Assembly: GCA_903887415.1 (NCBI GenBank)
Contig: CAISPO010000018.1
Span: forward strand, 124,001-188,000
Reading direction: 5' to 3'
Origin: an uncultured Bacteroidota bacterium
Lineage (GTDB): Bacteria; Bacteroidota; Bacteroidia; Chitinophagales; Chitinophagaceae
Length of the DNA: 64,000 nucleotides
In this document: positions 34,420 through 42,485 of the stretch, in pieces
Layout: each line of letters starts with the position of its first letter
How positions within the stretch are numbered: the first letter of the stretch is position 1
Made by a program: the position numbers and the translations under genes
The notes under the pieces: generated by a model
The model's database searches: none
What the model saw: only the letters and a program-made list of their open reading frames with translations
What the model was told of the DNA's origin: nothing

Positions 34420-34443
34420 CCCCGCCTGCAACAGCAGGCGGGG
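34420..34443. promoter_or_regulatory. Perfect GC-rich hairpin between the second and third genes of the module
   Basis: CCCCGCCTGC (34420-34429) and GCAGGCGGGG (34434-34443) make a 10-bp stem with an AACA loop, 11 bp after the stop of the 1348-aa gene. No T tract follows on the plus strand, so it is more likely an mRNA-stability or attenuation element than a full terminator. Confidence 0.6.
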
Positions 34444-34463
34444 AATAAATGTTTTATTCGTTT

Positions 34464-35546
34464 ATGAAAAATTTTTCAACAAAAGCTATAGTTGCGGTCT
34501 GCGCAATTGGAATGTCTTTTAGCAGTTTTGCGGGAAATAAAGACCGCACCGGACAATCAGGGGCTCCTGAGCTGCTTATTAATCCGTGGGCCAGGTCAAC
34601 AGGCCTTTTCGGGCTTAATACCGCATCCGTAGGCGGTATTGAGGCAATGAAGCTGAACATCGCCGGCCTGGCGCAGGATTCGGCAACTGAGGTTGGCCTC
34701 TCACATGCTATTTACCTTAGCGGCACCAACATCAGCATCAATGACCTTGCTGTAGCGCAAAAGGTAGGCGATGTAGGTGTGATAGGCGTTAATATCATGT
34801 CTATGAGTTTTGGCGATATTCCTTCTACTACCTATTTCAGTCCGGAAGGGCAGGGCTCATACCACCCACAGTTCCTCAATGTTTCCATTGGGTTTTCAAA
34901 ACAGTTCTCCACACACATCAACGCAGGCGTGGGCATTACCTATGTTTCTGAGCAGATCAGCAACATCAGCGCACTTGGCCTGGCTTTTGAAGGCGGCATA
35001 CAGTATGTTACCGGGAAGAGGGATAACTTTCACTTCGGAATAACACTGCGCAATATTGGTACGAACATGCGTTTTTCAGGTACTGGTTTCTCGGTAAACG
35101 GAGAGCAGCCGCAGAGCACTCCTACATTTGCAGTAAGCGAAAATTACCCCTCTGATAAATTTGAAATGCCCACTTACCTGAATATCGGTGTATCCTACGA
35201 CATCTTCCTGGATGAGAACCACCTGAGCAGCAAGGATGCACTGCCTATGCACAGGCTTTCAGTTATCGGCAACTTCACTTCAAACTCCTTTAACAATGAT
35301 TACCTGGGCTTAGGCCTGGAATATGGGTTCCGGAATTTGTTCATGCTGCGTGCAGCTTACCGTTATGAAAATGGCATTGGCAACCCGGCTACAAGCACTA
35401 CCATGTATATGGGACTGGCTGTGGGCGCAACAGTACAAACAAGAATGGGCAGTACAGGGCCTATGCTGGCGCTGGACTACTCTTACCGTCCTACTGAGCG
35501 GCCTGCCAATGGCGTACACGTAATATCCCTGCGCCTGACACGCTGA
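34464..35546 (+). CDS. PorV/PorQ-like outer-membrane beta-barrel protein
   Basis: About 360 residues from MKNFSTKAIVAVCAIGMSFSSFAG, a good signal peptide; an ATG five codons earlier (34449) is possible. The mature start GQSGAPELLINPWARSTGLFGLNTASVGGIEAMKLNIAGLAQD parallels the PorV/PorQ (UPF0164) family opening, in which a conserved AxGGAxxAxxxDxxAxxxNPAGLA motif is usual. Repeated amphipathic strands follow, for example FGITLRNIGTNMRFSG and the C-terminal VISLRLTR. PorV shuttles T9SS cargo to the attachment complex, so this gene after an exported cargo-like protein fits a dedicated export or anchoring partner (inference). Confidence 0.75.
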   Translation: MKNFSTKAIVAVCAIGMSFSSFAGNKDRTGQSGAPELLINPWARSTGLFGLNTASVGGIEAMKLNIAGLAQDSATEVGLSHAIYLSGTNISINDLAVAQKVGDVGVIGVNIMSMSFGDIPSTTYFSPEGQGSYHPQFLNVSIGFSKQFSTHINAGVGITYVSEQISNISALGLAFEGGIQYVTGKRDNFHFGITLRNIGTNMRFSGTGFSVNGEQPQSTPTFAVSENYPSDKFEMPTYLNIGVSYDIFLDENHLSSKDALPMHRLSVIGNFTSNSFNNDYLGLGLEYGFRNLFMLRAAYRYENGIGNPATSTTMYMGLAVGATVQTRMGSTGPMLALDYSYRPTERPANGVHVISLRLTR

Positions 35547-35572
35547 TAATTTATTTTTCGTATTTTTGTATC

Positions 35573-35610
35573 ACAACGCTTCTGCTAAACAGAGGCGTTG
35601 TATTTTTTTT
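35573..35610 (+). terminator. Rho-independent terminator of the three-gene envelope module
   Basis: ACAACGCTTCTG pairs with CAGAGGCGTTGT (12 bp, one G-U) around loop CTAAA, followed by A and eight T (35603-35610). A classic strong terminator, 26 bp after the PorV/PorQ-like stop codon and just before greA. Confidence 0.85.
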
Positions 35611-35634
35611 CTGTAATTACTAAATGATTTAAAA

Positions 35635-36108
35635 ATGTCTGATCTGAACTATCTCACTAAAGAGACATTGGCGCAAATGAAAGAGGAGCTGAGCGTGCTC
35701 AAAACTACCGGACGTGCGGAGATCGCCAGGCAAATAGCCGAGGCGAGAGAAAAAGGAGACCTTAAAGAGAATGCCGAGTATGATGCAGCCAAGGAAGCCC
35801 AGGGACATCATGAAGCAAAGATAGCCCAGCTGCAAACGGCGTTAATGAATGCCCGTGTAATAGATGCCAAAGATATAGATATAAGTAAGGTATCCATTCT
35901 GAGTAAGGTTACCGTGACCCACATGGGCAATAAGAAGAAACTGGTGTACCAGATAGTATCTGAAAAAGAAGCGGACCTGAAAATTGGCAAAATATCAGTT
36001 ACTTCGCCAATAGGGAAAGGCCTGCTGGGCAAACATGTAGGCGAGACCGTAGAGATCACGGCGCCCGTAGGTACATTTAAGCTGAAAATAGAAAATATCG
36101 GTATTTAA
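35635..36108 (+). CDS. greA: Transcription elongation factor GreA
   Basis: A 157-residue GreA. The N-terminal coiled coil includes IAEAREKGDLKENAEYDAAKEAQG, with the acidic tip that reaches into the RNA polymerase secondary channel to promote cleavage of backtracked RNA. The C-terminal FKBP-like domain ends in ISVTSPIGKGLLGKHVGETVEI. Length and motifs are standard. It is co-transcribed with the HIT protein gene, which starts 2 bp after its stop. Confidence 0.96.
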   Translation: MSDLNYLTKETLAQMKEELSVLKTTGRAEIARQIAEAREKGDLKENAEYDAAKEAQGHHEAKIAQLQTALMNARVIDAKDIDISKVSILSKVTVTHMGNKKKLVYQIVSEKEADLKIGKISVTSPIGKGLLGKHVGETVEITAPVGTFKLKIENIGI

Positions 36109-36110
36109 GC

Positions 36111-36503
36111 ATGGACAGCATATTTTCTAAAATAGTAGCCGGGGAAATACCTTGCTACAAAATTGCCGAGAATAGCCATTTTTTTGCCTTCCTGGACATT
36201 TTCCCGCAGAAGGAGGGGCATGTGCTCGTGGTGCCTAAGAAAGAGGTGGACAAAATATTTGATGTAGATGACCAATTGCTGAGTGAGTGGCTGGTATTTG
36301 CAAAGCCAATAGCGAAAGCGATAGAGAAAGCCTTTAAGTGTGACCGTTGCGGAATAAGCGTGATTGGCCTCGAAGTGCCGCACGCCCATATGCACCTGGT
36401 GCCCATAAACTCATCAGACGACCTGAACTTTACCCGGCCGAAAATGAAGCTCAGCCCGGAGCAACTGAAGGATGTACAGGAGAAGATACTTAGGCACCTT
36501 TAG
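36111..36503 (+). CDS. HIT family nucleotide-binding protein
   Basis: A 130-residue protein of the Hint branch of the histidine triad family. The catalytic HAHMHLVP (HxHxHxx) is near residues 91-97, and the N terminus has IFSKIVAGEIPCYKIAE and FLDIFPQKEGHVLVVPKKEV. Members hydrolyse nucleoside phosphoramidates or similar AMP conjugates; the physiological substrate is not known. It forms an operon with greA (2-bp gap), a pairing seen in other Bacteroidota. Confidence 0.93.
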   Translation: MDSIFSKIVAGEIPCYKIAENSHFFAFLDIFPQKEGHVLVVPKKEVDKIFDVDDQLLSEWLVFAKPIAKAIEKAFKCDRCGISVIGLEVPHAHMHLVPINSSDDLNFTRPKMKLSPEQLKDVQEKILRHL

Positions 36504-36553
36504 GAAATTCCAAAAATAAAATTCCAAATTACAATAAAAAATCCCCCCAAAAG

Positions 36554-36611
36554 AAAATCCCAAATTCCAAGCTCAGGAATACAATATCCGAGGTTTGGAA
36601 TTTGGGATTTT
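36554..36611. terminator. 17-bp inverted repeat between converging HIT and ABM genes
   Basis: AAAATCCCAAATTCCAA (36554-36570) and TTGGAATTTGGGATTTT (36595-36611) pair perfectly around a 24-nt loop. Both outer ends are T-rich in the direction of transcription, so it may end both transcripts. The AATTCC/GGAATT motif is also scattered in other intergenic stretches here. Confidence 0.5.
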
Positions 36612-36903
36612 ATATTTGGAATTTTTGGGTGAGGCTCCAGGCTTGCGGCTTACCGGCGAATAAGGCTTTGGTTTTGCCCCAGGTGTCTTTGAAAAATTCT
36701 GAGAAGCGGTAGTGGTCGAGGTCTGATTCGGCGTCCCAGTGGCTGCATGTAAAAAATACATTACTTTGCTTGCTGTCCTGCCAGAGCTCTAAATGCGTGC
36801 AGCCGGCGAAGCTCCTGATCGTTTGTTTCCGTTCATTAAAAAGAGCGGTAAATTCATTAACCGCATCTTCGCGGAAGGTCATTTGTACAATTCGCACTAT
36901 CAT
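36610..36903 (-). CDS. Antibiotic biosynthesis monooxygenase (ABM) domain protein
   Basis: A 97-residue single ABM/ferredoxin-like fold: IVRIVQMTFREDAVNEFTALFNERKQTIRSFAGCTHLELWQD ... FFTCSHWDAESDLDHYRFSEFFKDTW. Such small dimers include heme-degrading and quinone-oxidising enzymes as well as proteins without known function; nothing here singles out a substrate. Its ATG overlaps the stop of the upstream SAM-hydrolase gene by 4 bp (ATGA type), so the two are translationally coupled. Confidence 0.85.
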   Translation of the reverse strand: MIVRIVQMTFREDAVNEFTALFNERKQTIRSFAGCTHLELWQDSKQSNVFFTCSHWDAESDLDHYRFSEFFKDTWGKTKALFAGKPQAWSLTQKFQI

Positions 36904-37682
36904 TCAAAGATCATTTTTATGTCGTTCTGTTTGCCGCCCAGCCGCAGGCCGAAGAGGCTGGCAGCCTTGCCGCGGTTCACGCAAATTTCGAGGTAACCTG
37001 TGCTGTTGAACCTGCATAACTTGAATCCTTCACGTACATCAGCGTAGCTGTTGCTTATCGCCTCTATCTCTTCCATGCCCACAAAAACCAGCCGGAACGG
37101 GCGGTTGCCGCCCCACTGCTCAAACTGTCGGCGGGTGAGGTTAAGGACTACGTTTTCGTAATGGTCTATATGGATGGCTTCGCACATTATAACACCTGCC
37201 TCAAAGCGTGCTGCCCCTTTGTCTTGTGTTATTTTTAACTGTAAAGGAGACAGGCCGAGGCCCTCAGGCTTTTTGGATTGCAGGGAATAGATCACCTTAC
37301 CGGCCTCATGCAGCCAGTCGGGGAAGGTATGTTCGTTGGTCAGCTCAAAACAAAGCAGGGCGTCTTTAACTTCCGCGCCCAAAGCGAGCGGCAGCAAGCC
37401 ATTATCAGGTGTTAGAAAATAATGCCCGCTATATTCGCACAATACAAGCCTCGGGGTGACCTCTGAAAACAGGTCGAAAAGTAATACATGCACAGTGCCC
37501 TGCGGAAAACCAGGATATGCCGAAGCCAGCAGGTAGGCTGCCTGGCCGGTATTGAAGGGCTGTATCTCATGGCTGATATCAATGATGGGTGTCGCCGGCA
37601 GGTGCTGCATCAGGATACCCTTGGCGATGGCCACGGATGCCTCTTGCAAGCCGAAATCTGAAAGCAGCGTGATACAAGCCAT
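36900..37682 (-). CDS. SAM hydrolase / SAM-dependent chlorinase-fluorinase family (DUF62) protein
   Basis: A 260-residue protein with the family motifs ITLLSDFGL near the N terminus, IIDISHEI, YFLTPDNGLLPL, IDHYENVVLN and the C-terminal FNSTGYLEICVNRGKAASLFGL. Most bacterial members use hydroxide to split SAM into adenosine and methionine rather than halide. No fluorinase-specific evidence is seen, so the hydrolase role is assumed. It is the first gene of a two-gene unit with the ABM protein. Confidence 0.88.
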   Translation of the reverse strand: MACITLLSDFGLQEASVAIAKGILMQHLPATPIIDISHEIQPFNTGQAAYLLASAYPGFPQGTVHVLLFDLFSEVTPRLVLCEYSGHYFLTPDNGLLPLALGAEVKDALLCFELTNEHTFPDWLHEAGKVIYSLQSKKPEGLGLSPLQLKITQDKGAARFEAGVIMCEAIHIDHYENVVLNLTRRQFEQWGGNRPFRLVFVGMEEIEAISNSYADVREGFKLCRFNSTGYLEICVNRGKAASLFGLRLGGKQNDIKMIFE

Positions 37683-37819
37683 AATTTATCATACAAAAGT
37701 ACGCTGCAATCGTGCAATGGAGCTAACTATCTGCTTTAATTTTTGGTATCAATTGCAATTAATTACTTGTTGAAACGTTATCCCTGTAGTTTGTTATTTT
37801 TACAACTTAAGCAATGTAA

Positions 37820-39295
37820 ATGCGCCTTAGAGTATCATATATAGCCCTTGTTGCCGTTGCCGTGCTGACCATACTGATGGGTGCATCCTGCAAAAAAACG
37901 AGGGTACAAACAGTGGGTGGGATCATAAAATTTTCGGTGGATACCCTGAAGTTTGATACGGTGTTTACCGCTGCCGGCAGCTTTACTACCGGCCTTCTTA
38001 TCTATAATCCGCAGGGTGAGGAAGTGATTCTGAGTTCCGTTTCACTGGCTGAAGGAGCAAACTCGTTTTTTCATCTGAATGTGGACGGCTTTCCCGGCAA
38101 TACCGCTACCAATATAAAGATACCCGCGCACGACAGTATCTATGTGTTTGCAACAGTGACGATAAACCCCAACAATAAGCTCAATCCATTCTTAATTACA
38201 GACTCCCTGGTGGCGACAATGAACGGCAAGAATTTCTACGTTGGGTTTACCGCTTATGGGCAGAATGCACATTATATAATAGATAGCGCGCTGGCGAACA
38301 ACGCTACCTGGACGGATTCTTTACCCTATGTGATCATATGGACGGGAGATACTACAAAACCACATGGGCTACAGGTAAACCCAGGTGCCACGCTTAGTTT
38401 AAGTGCCGGGTGCCGCGTATATATGCACCAGAACGCTTCGGTAGCTGTGTTCGGTAGATTGATCGCTAATGGCACCAAGACAGATAGCGTCATCTTTCAG
38501 GGCGACCGGCTGGACCGGATATACTTTGGCTATATGGGCTATCCGGGGGAGTGGGGTGGCCTCTACTTTGACTCGAAAAGCCAGGGCAACATACTTACGC
38601 ATACGATCATTGAAAACTGCGGTAATGGGTCGCTGACTGGTGTGCCTGCTGCAATACAGATAGCTGCCGATTCCCCAGGTGCGAGCACAGGGCCGCAACT
38701 AACGCTGGACCGCTGCATTATTCAGAATTCGTATGGGTATGGCATATATAGTTTTGCGGGAAATTTGATAATGAAGAACAGCCTGGTAAATACCACCGGC
38801 CAGGAAGCGCTGGCGGTAGTGGAGGGCGGGACGGTTGCTGCTACTAATTGCACGTTTGCCAACTATGGTTCATCGGCGGTGAGCCATGCTAATTATGGTA
38901 CCGTTACTATCCTTGATTACTTCTGGGACGGTGTTACCGGCGACCCAACTATTTATGGTCCGCTGACCGGCACGCTAACTAACTGTATTGTATATGGCTC
39001 GCTGGACAGCGAGCTGGTTTGCGATGCCATAGGTACCCCGGCCAGCATTATACCATCGCTAAGGCTGGATCACTGCCTCCTGAAGGTTGGAACCATATGG
39101 GAAAGTTTCGTGGACACTACCGGCTGCATCTTTAATCAAGACCCGCTTTTTAAGAATACTGCAAATGCAGATTTTCACTTGACAACCGGCTCTCCGGCAA
39201 TAAATGCGGGAAACTCGACAGGTTTAGGCGCGGGTGATTTTGATCTGGAAGACAATCCGTGGCAAGGAGGGGATATAGGCTGTTACCGTCATTAG
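37820..39295 (+). CDS. Lipoprotein with right-handed parallel beta-helix
   Basis: 491 residues. Signal peptide with lipobox MGASC (Cys24). Residues about 30-160 look like an Ig-like beta domain (KFSVDTLKFDTVFTAAGSFTTGLLIYNP). Residues about 190-440 hold beta-helix turns: GATLSLSAGCRVYMHQNASVAVFGRLIANG, THTIIENCGNG, LTLDRCIIQNSYGYGIYSFAGNLIMKNSLVN. The C terminus has SPAINAGNSTGLGAGDFDLEDNPWQGGDIGCY, frequent in Bacteroidota surface beta-helix proteins. It is likely anchored to the outer membrane; the ligand is unknown, perhaps polysaccharide. Confidence 0.8.
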   Translation: MRLRVSYIALVAVAVLTILMGASCKKTRVQTVGGIIKFSVDTLKFDTVFTAAGSFTTGLLIYNPQGEEVILSSVSLAEGANSFFHLNVDGFPGNTATNIKIPAHDSIYVFATVTINPNNKLNPFLITDSLVATMNGKNFYVGFTAYGQNAHYIIDSALANNATWTDSLPYVIIWTGDTTKPHGLQVNPGATLSLSAGCRVYMHQNASVAVFGRLIANGTKTDSVIFQGDRLDRIYFGYMGYPGEWGGLYFDSKSQGNILTHTIIENCGNGSLTGVPAAIQIAADSPGASTGPQLTLDRCIIQNSYGYGIYSFAGNLIMKNSLVNTTGQEALAVVEGGTVAATNCTFANYGSSAVSHANYGTVTILDYFWDGVTGDPTIYGPLTGTLTNCIVYGSLDSELVCDAIGTPASIIPSLRLDHCLLKVGTIWESFVDTTGCIFNQDPLFKNTANADFHLTTGSPAINAGNSTGLGAGDFDLEDNPWQGGDIGCYRH

Positions 39296-39324
39296 GAAAA
39301 AATCTTTTTCCGTAGCTTTACTTG

Positions 39325-39483
39325 ATGGATTGGAAGGTAATAAAAACCAAGACGGAGTATAAGATGGCGGTGAAAAGAGCAATGGAAATATTTCAGGCAG
39401 AAGACCACACTCCTGAAAACGTTGAGCTTGACCTGCTGCTGGTGTTGATAAAAAATTATGAGGACAAACATTGTCATAAATAG
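39325..39483 (+). CDS. Truncated HigA-like antitoxin (N-terminal part only)
   Basis: A 52-codon frame giving MDWKVIKTKTEYKMAVKRAM, then EIFQAEDHTPENVELDLLLV and LIKNYEDKHCHK. This matches the N-terminal half of HigA-type antitoxins (xVIKTxxxYxxAxxRxxEIFxAxxxTPExxELxLLLxLIxxYEDKH), which normally go on to an HTH domain and total about 110-130 residues. Here a TAG follows at once, so the DNA-binding half is missing. It has an ATG but no toxin gene next to it, and is likely a degraded relic. The following gene is convergent, 10 bp away. Confidence 0.65.
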   Translation: MDWKVIKTKTEYKMAVKRAMEIFQAEDHTPENVELDLLLVLIKNYEDKHCHK

Positions 39484-39493
39484 CCCAATCAAC

Positions 39494-40537
39494 TTATAGT
39501 CCCAGCCACTCCAGCGCATTCTGCGATAACAGTTTTCCCGTGATCTCCTTTGAATAAGCCATACTTTCTATAAGCTTACCCGGATGGTGCTCGCCAAGCG
39601 GGAATGGGTAGTCGCTGCCCATACAGATCTTATTGTGCCCCATAACATCTATGATAAAGTCCAGCGCCTTGGGGTCGTGTGTCAGGGCGTCTATCCAGAA
39701 CTTGCCGATGTAGTCGCGGGGATTTTTTTTGTTGTCTATCGCGCAGAGGTCAGGGCGCACGTTGAAGCCGTGCTCTATGCGGCCAATGGTGAGCGGAAAG
39801 CTGCCGCCGCCGTGGGCAAATGCCACGCGTAGTCTGGGATATTGCTCAAACACACCGCCAAAGATCATGGAGCAGATGGCGCGGGTGGTTTCTGCGGGCA
39901 TGCCTACCAGCCAGGGAAGCCAGTAACGCTGCATATCGTTCTCGCCCATCATCTCCCAGGGGTGTACAAATATGCTACAGCCCAGTTGCTCTGCAGCCTC
40001 CCAGAACGGTGCAAACGACGGGTCGCTGAGGTTTTTGGTATTGATATTGGAGCCGATCTCGATGCCGGGCATTTTCAGTTCTTTCACGCACCGCTCCATT
40101 TCCTTAATGGCAGTGTCCACATCCTGCATAGGCACAGTGCCCAGGCCGATAAAACGATCCGGCTTATGCACTACGCACTGTGCAATATGGTCATTGAAAA
40201 AACGAGAGGTTTCGAGTGCGTGTTCTGGCTTTGCGAAGTAGTTGAACAGTACCGGTATGGTTGACAGCACCTGCATACCTACGGCGGTTTCATCCATCTC
40301 CTTTGTGCGTACCTGCGGGTCCCAGCAGTTTTGCTCTATTTCACGAAAAACCTTGTCGCCCTTTATCATCTGCGCGCAACAGGGCCTGTGATGTTCCAGC
40401 CTGATAAATTCGCCATACCCAAACTTCTGAAACCAGTTGGGGATATGCTCCGGCATGATGTGCGTGTGGATGTCAATCTTAAACCCCTGTCCCCTAAAGG
40501 GGAACCTACTATCGGACTGTGTCAAATTATTCAGCAT
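39494..40537 (-). CDS. Amidohydrolase, 2-amino-3-carboxymuconate-6-semialdehyde decarboxylase (ACMSD)-like
   Basis: 347 residues. KIDIHTHIMPEHIPNWF holds the HxH zinc ligands, and IFVHPWEMMGENDMQRYWLPWLVGMPAETTRAICSM and FAHGGGSFPLTIGRIEHG are highly typical of ACMSD in the kynurenine pathway. GSDYPFPLGE carries the metal Asp. The first 19 residues (MLNNLTQSDSRFPFRGQGF) are not family-like: PFRGQGF is encoded by a palindromic repeat, and no ATG lies directly before KIDIHTH. So either the repeat is translated or a non-standard start is used. Confidence 0.85.
   Translation of the reverse strand: MLNNLTQSDSRFPFRGQGFKIDIHTHIMPEHIPNWFQKFGYGEFIRLEHHRPCCAQMIKGDKVFREIEQNCWDPQVRTKEMDETAVGMQVLSTIPVLFNYFAKPEHALETSRFFNDHIAQCVVHKPDRFIGLGTVPMQDVDTAIKEMERCVKELKMPGIEIGSNINTKNLSDPSFAPFWEAAEQLGCSIFVHPWEMMGENDMQRYWLPWLVGMPAETTRAICSMIFGGVFEQYPRLRVAFAHGGGSFPLTIGRIEHGFNVRPDLCAIDNKKNPRDYIGKFWIDALTHDPKALDFIIDVMGHNKICMGSDYPFPLGEHHPGKLIESMAYSKEITGKLLSQNALEWLGL
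40481..40504. repeat. Short palindromic repeat (CCCCTAAAGGGG family), copy 3, inside an N-terminal coding region
   Basis: AAACCCCTGTCCCCTAAAGG and GGAA: the reverse complement of copy 2 (25195-25218) over at least 22 bp. It lies at codons 12-19 of the ACMSD-like gene. Confidence 0.7.
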
Positions 40538-40628
40538 TGTAGATTAATTAAACAAAAAAAGCCTTTTAAAGCGCACAAAAAGCTAAAGGAATATTCACAA
40601 GCGAAGCCCCGGAACAAGTTCCCGATTT

Positions 40629-41870
40629 TTATCGGGAGGGGTTTGGGGTTGTTATCGCTTGCTCCAGATCGTTCAATATATCCTCCACATTTTCAATACC
40701 CACGCTCATTCTTATCAGGCCGTCAGTGATTCCAAATTCGATACGTTTGTCTCTTGCCACGCCAAGATGCGTGGTAGAGGCTGCATGAGATACCAGTGTA
40801 TCGCAGGTGCCAAGGGATACAGCATTGGTGCAGAGTTTTAGTTTGTTGATGAAATTCACTCCGGCATCAAAGCCGCCTTTCAATTCAAAGCTGAGCATGG
40901 CGCCGCCATTCTTCATTTGTTTTTTGCACATCGCATGGTCAGGGTGGGAGGGGAGGCCCAGGTAGTTTACTTTTTCCACACCGGCATTGCTTTCCAGGTA
41001 CTCTGCTACCTTCTGTGCATTGGCACAATGGCGCTCCATGCGCAGCCCGAAAGTGCGTAGTCCATTGGTGAGCAGGAACGCTTCGAATGCGTTGCTATTG
41101 CCGCCCAGCAGGCGGTGCATCTTCGTGATGCTGCTGTTCATTTTTTCAATATCCCTGCCAATCATTGCGCCGCCTATCAGTGTGCCATGGCCGTTGAGGA
41201 ACTTGGTAGTGGAGTGCATTACATAATCCACATCATACCTGAACGGCTGCTGCAGGTAGGGTGTGGCGAAGGTGTTATCAACACAAACGGTAAGATTATA
41301 TTTTTTGCCCAGTGCAGATAGCGCCTCCATATCCACGCATTGCAGGGTGGGGTTCGCGGGTGTTTCTATGTGCATCAGGGCTATGCTCTTATCCGCTTTC
41401 AGCGCTTCCTCCACCTTGCTAAGATCATGGAAGTCAACGATCACTGCTTCTATGCCAAGGCCCGGTAATATTTTTTCCACCAGCTCATGAGTACCGCCAT
41501 AAAGCGAGAAGTGGGTGATGATCTTTTGCCCGGCCTTTATATTGCTGAGCAGCATAGTGCAAATAGCCGACATGCCTGATGAGTGGAGCAGCGTTTTCAA
41601 TTGCAGTTGGTTACCGTCTTTATCCTTCAGGCCGTATGCTTCGAGCAATGCTATTTTCTCTTCGGCCTCGGCAATGGTGGGGTTGCCCCAGCGGCCATAT
41701 ATATAGCCTTCCTCATCGCCTTTAAATACTGCAATGGCCTGCTCCGCACTATCGAAGGTATAGGTGCTGGATGCATATATAGGTGTGAGATGTGCGCGGT
41801 TACTTTCCGGGGTATGGCCACCACGGATGCAAACGGTATCGAATCCCGAAAAATTATTTTTATCAGCCAT
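40629..41870 (-). CDS. Trans-sulfuration family PLP enzyme (methionine gamma-lyase / cystathionine synthase-like)
   Basis: 413 residues from MADKNNFSGFDTVCIRGG; an ATG 26 codons upstream gives a non-family extension. IYASSTYTFDSAEQ and YGRWGNPT are the N-terminal substrate and PLP-phosphate region. YVMHSTTKFLNGHGTLIGG carries the PLP lysine, and LVSHAASTTHLGV and GLIRMSVGIENVEDIL close the fold. Members act on homocysteine, cystathionine or methionine; the exact reaction cannot be fixed from sequence. It is divergent from the DinB gene with 32 bp between start codons. Confidence 0.9.
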   Translation of the reverse strand: MADKNNFSGFDTVCIRGGHTPESNRAHLTPIYASSTYTFDSAEQAIAVFKGDEEGYIYGRWGNPTIAEAEEKIALLEAYGLKDKDGNQLQLKTLLHSSGMSAICTMLLSNIKAGQKIITHFSLYGGTHELVEKILPGLGIEAVIVDFHDLSKVEEALKADKSIALMHIETPANPTLQCVDMEALSALGKKYNLTVCVDNTFATPYLQQPFRYDVDYVMHSTTKFLNGHGTLIGGAMIGRDIEKMNSSITKMHRLLGGNSNAFEAFLLTNGLRTFGLRMERHCANAQKVAEYLESNAGVEKVNYLGLPSHPDHAMCKKQMKNGGAMLSFELKGGFDAGVNFINKLKLCTNAVSLGTCDTLVSHAASTTHLGVARDKRIEFGITDGLIRMSVGIENVEDILNDLEQAITTPNPSR

Positions 41871-41902
41871 TTTATACTTTAATTTGCGTAAAGATAAGCA
41901 CC

Positions 41903-42397
41903 ATGAAAGAATTACTGCTGCAATATGCCCAATATAATGTGTGGGCAAACAAACTGATACTGGATGCCATTATGAAATTGGAAGCCGGCGCTGTGGATAC
42001 GGAGATCGTTAGTAGTTTTCCATCTATAAAAACGACCGTGGTGCATGTGTGGAGTGCGGAGTACAGCTGGCTGCAGCGATTGCAACTGGCAGAACATCCT
42101 GTTTGGATACAGGGTGAATTCGCGGGTACTTTTGAGGAGGCCAACGATGCGTGGCAGAAGACGTCGGCAGAGCTGGCTCAATTTGTGGAGAAACAGTATG
42201 ATGACCGCTCCTTTGAACACATATTGCAGTTTTACGACAGGCAGAAAGCATCTCATAAAATGCCTGTTTACCAGGTATTGCAGCATGTATTTAATCACTC
42301 TACACAGCATCGCGGGCAGCTTATTACCATGCTGCGCCAGCTAGGTGTAACCAAAATACCAGGTACTGATTTTATAGGATTTGCCAGGATGAAATAG
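41903..42397 (+). CDS. DinB family protein
   Basis: 164 residues from MKELLLQYAQYNVWANKLILDAI, the usual opening of DinB/YfiT-type four-helix proteins. Three metal-binding histidines can be proposed: the one in TTVVHVWSAEYSWLQRL and those in LQHVFNHSTQHRGQLITMLRQLG. Members include bacillithiol and other thiol transferases and many of unknown role. A longer frame starting at 41792 overlaps the divergent PLP gene and is not favoured. Confidence 0.88.
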   Translation: MKELLLQYAQYNVWANKLILDAIMKLEAGAVDTEIVSSFPSIKTTVVHVWSAEYSWLQRLQLAEHPVWIQGEFAGTFEEANDAWQKTSAELAQFVEKQYDDRSFEHILQFYDRQKASHKMPVYQVLQHVFNHSTQHRGQLITMLRQLGVTKIPGTDFIGFARMK

Positions 42398-42485
42398 GCT
42401 AACTGATATTTATCAGCCTATTATTTGACGCCTTTCGTTTATTTGCAGGCACACTTTTTTTATCTCATAAAAGATAAACTGCATT

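Noticed and set aside
36900-37682. Fluorinase or chlorinase activity for the DUF62 protein
   Set aside because: No halogenase-specific insert or biosynthetic neighbours; most bacterial members with these motifs are SAM hydrolases.
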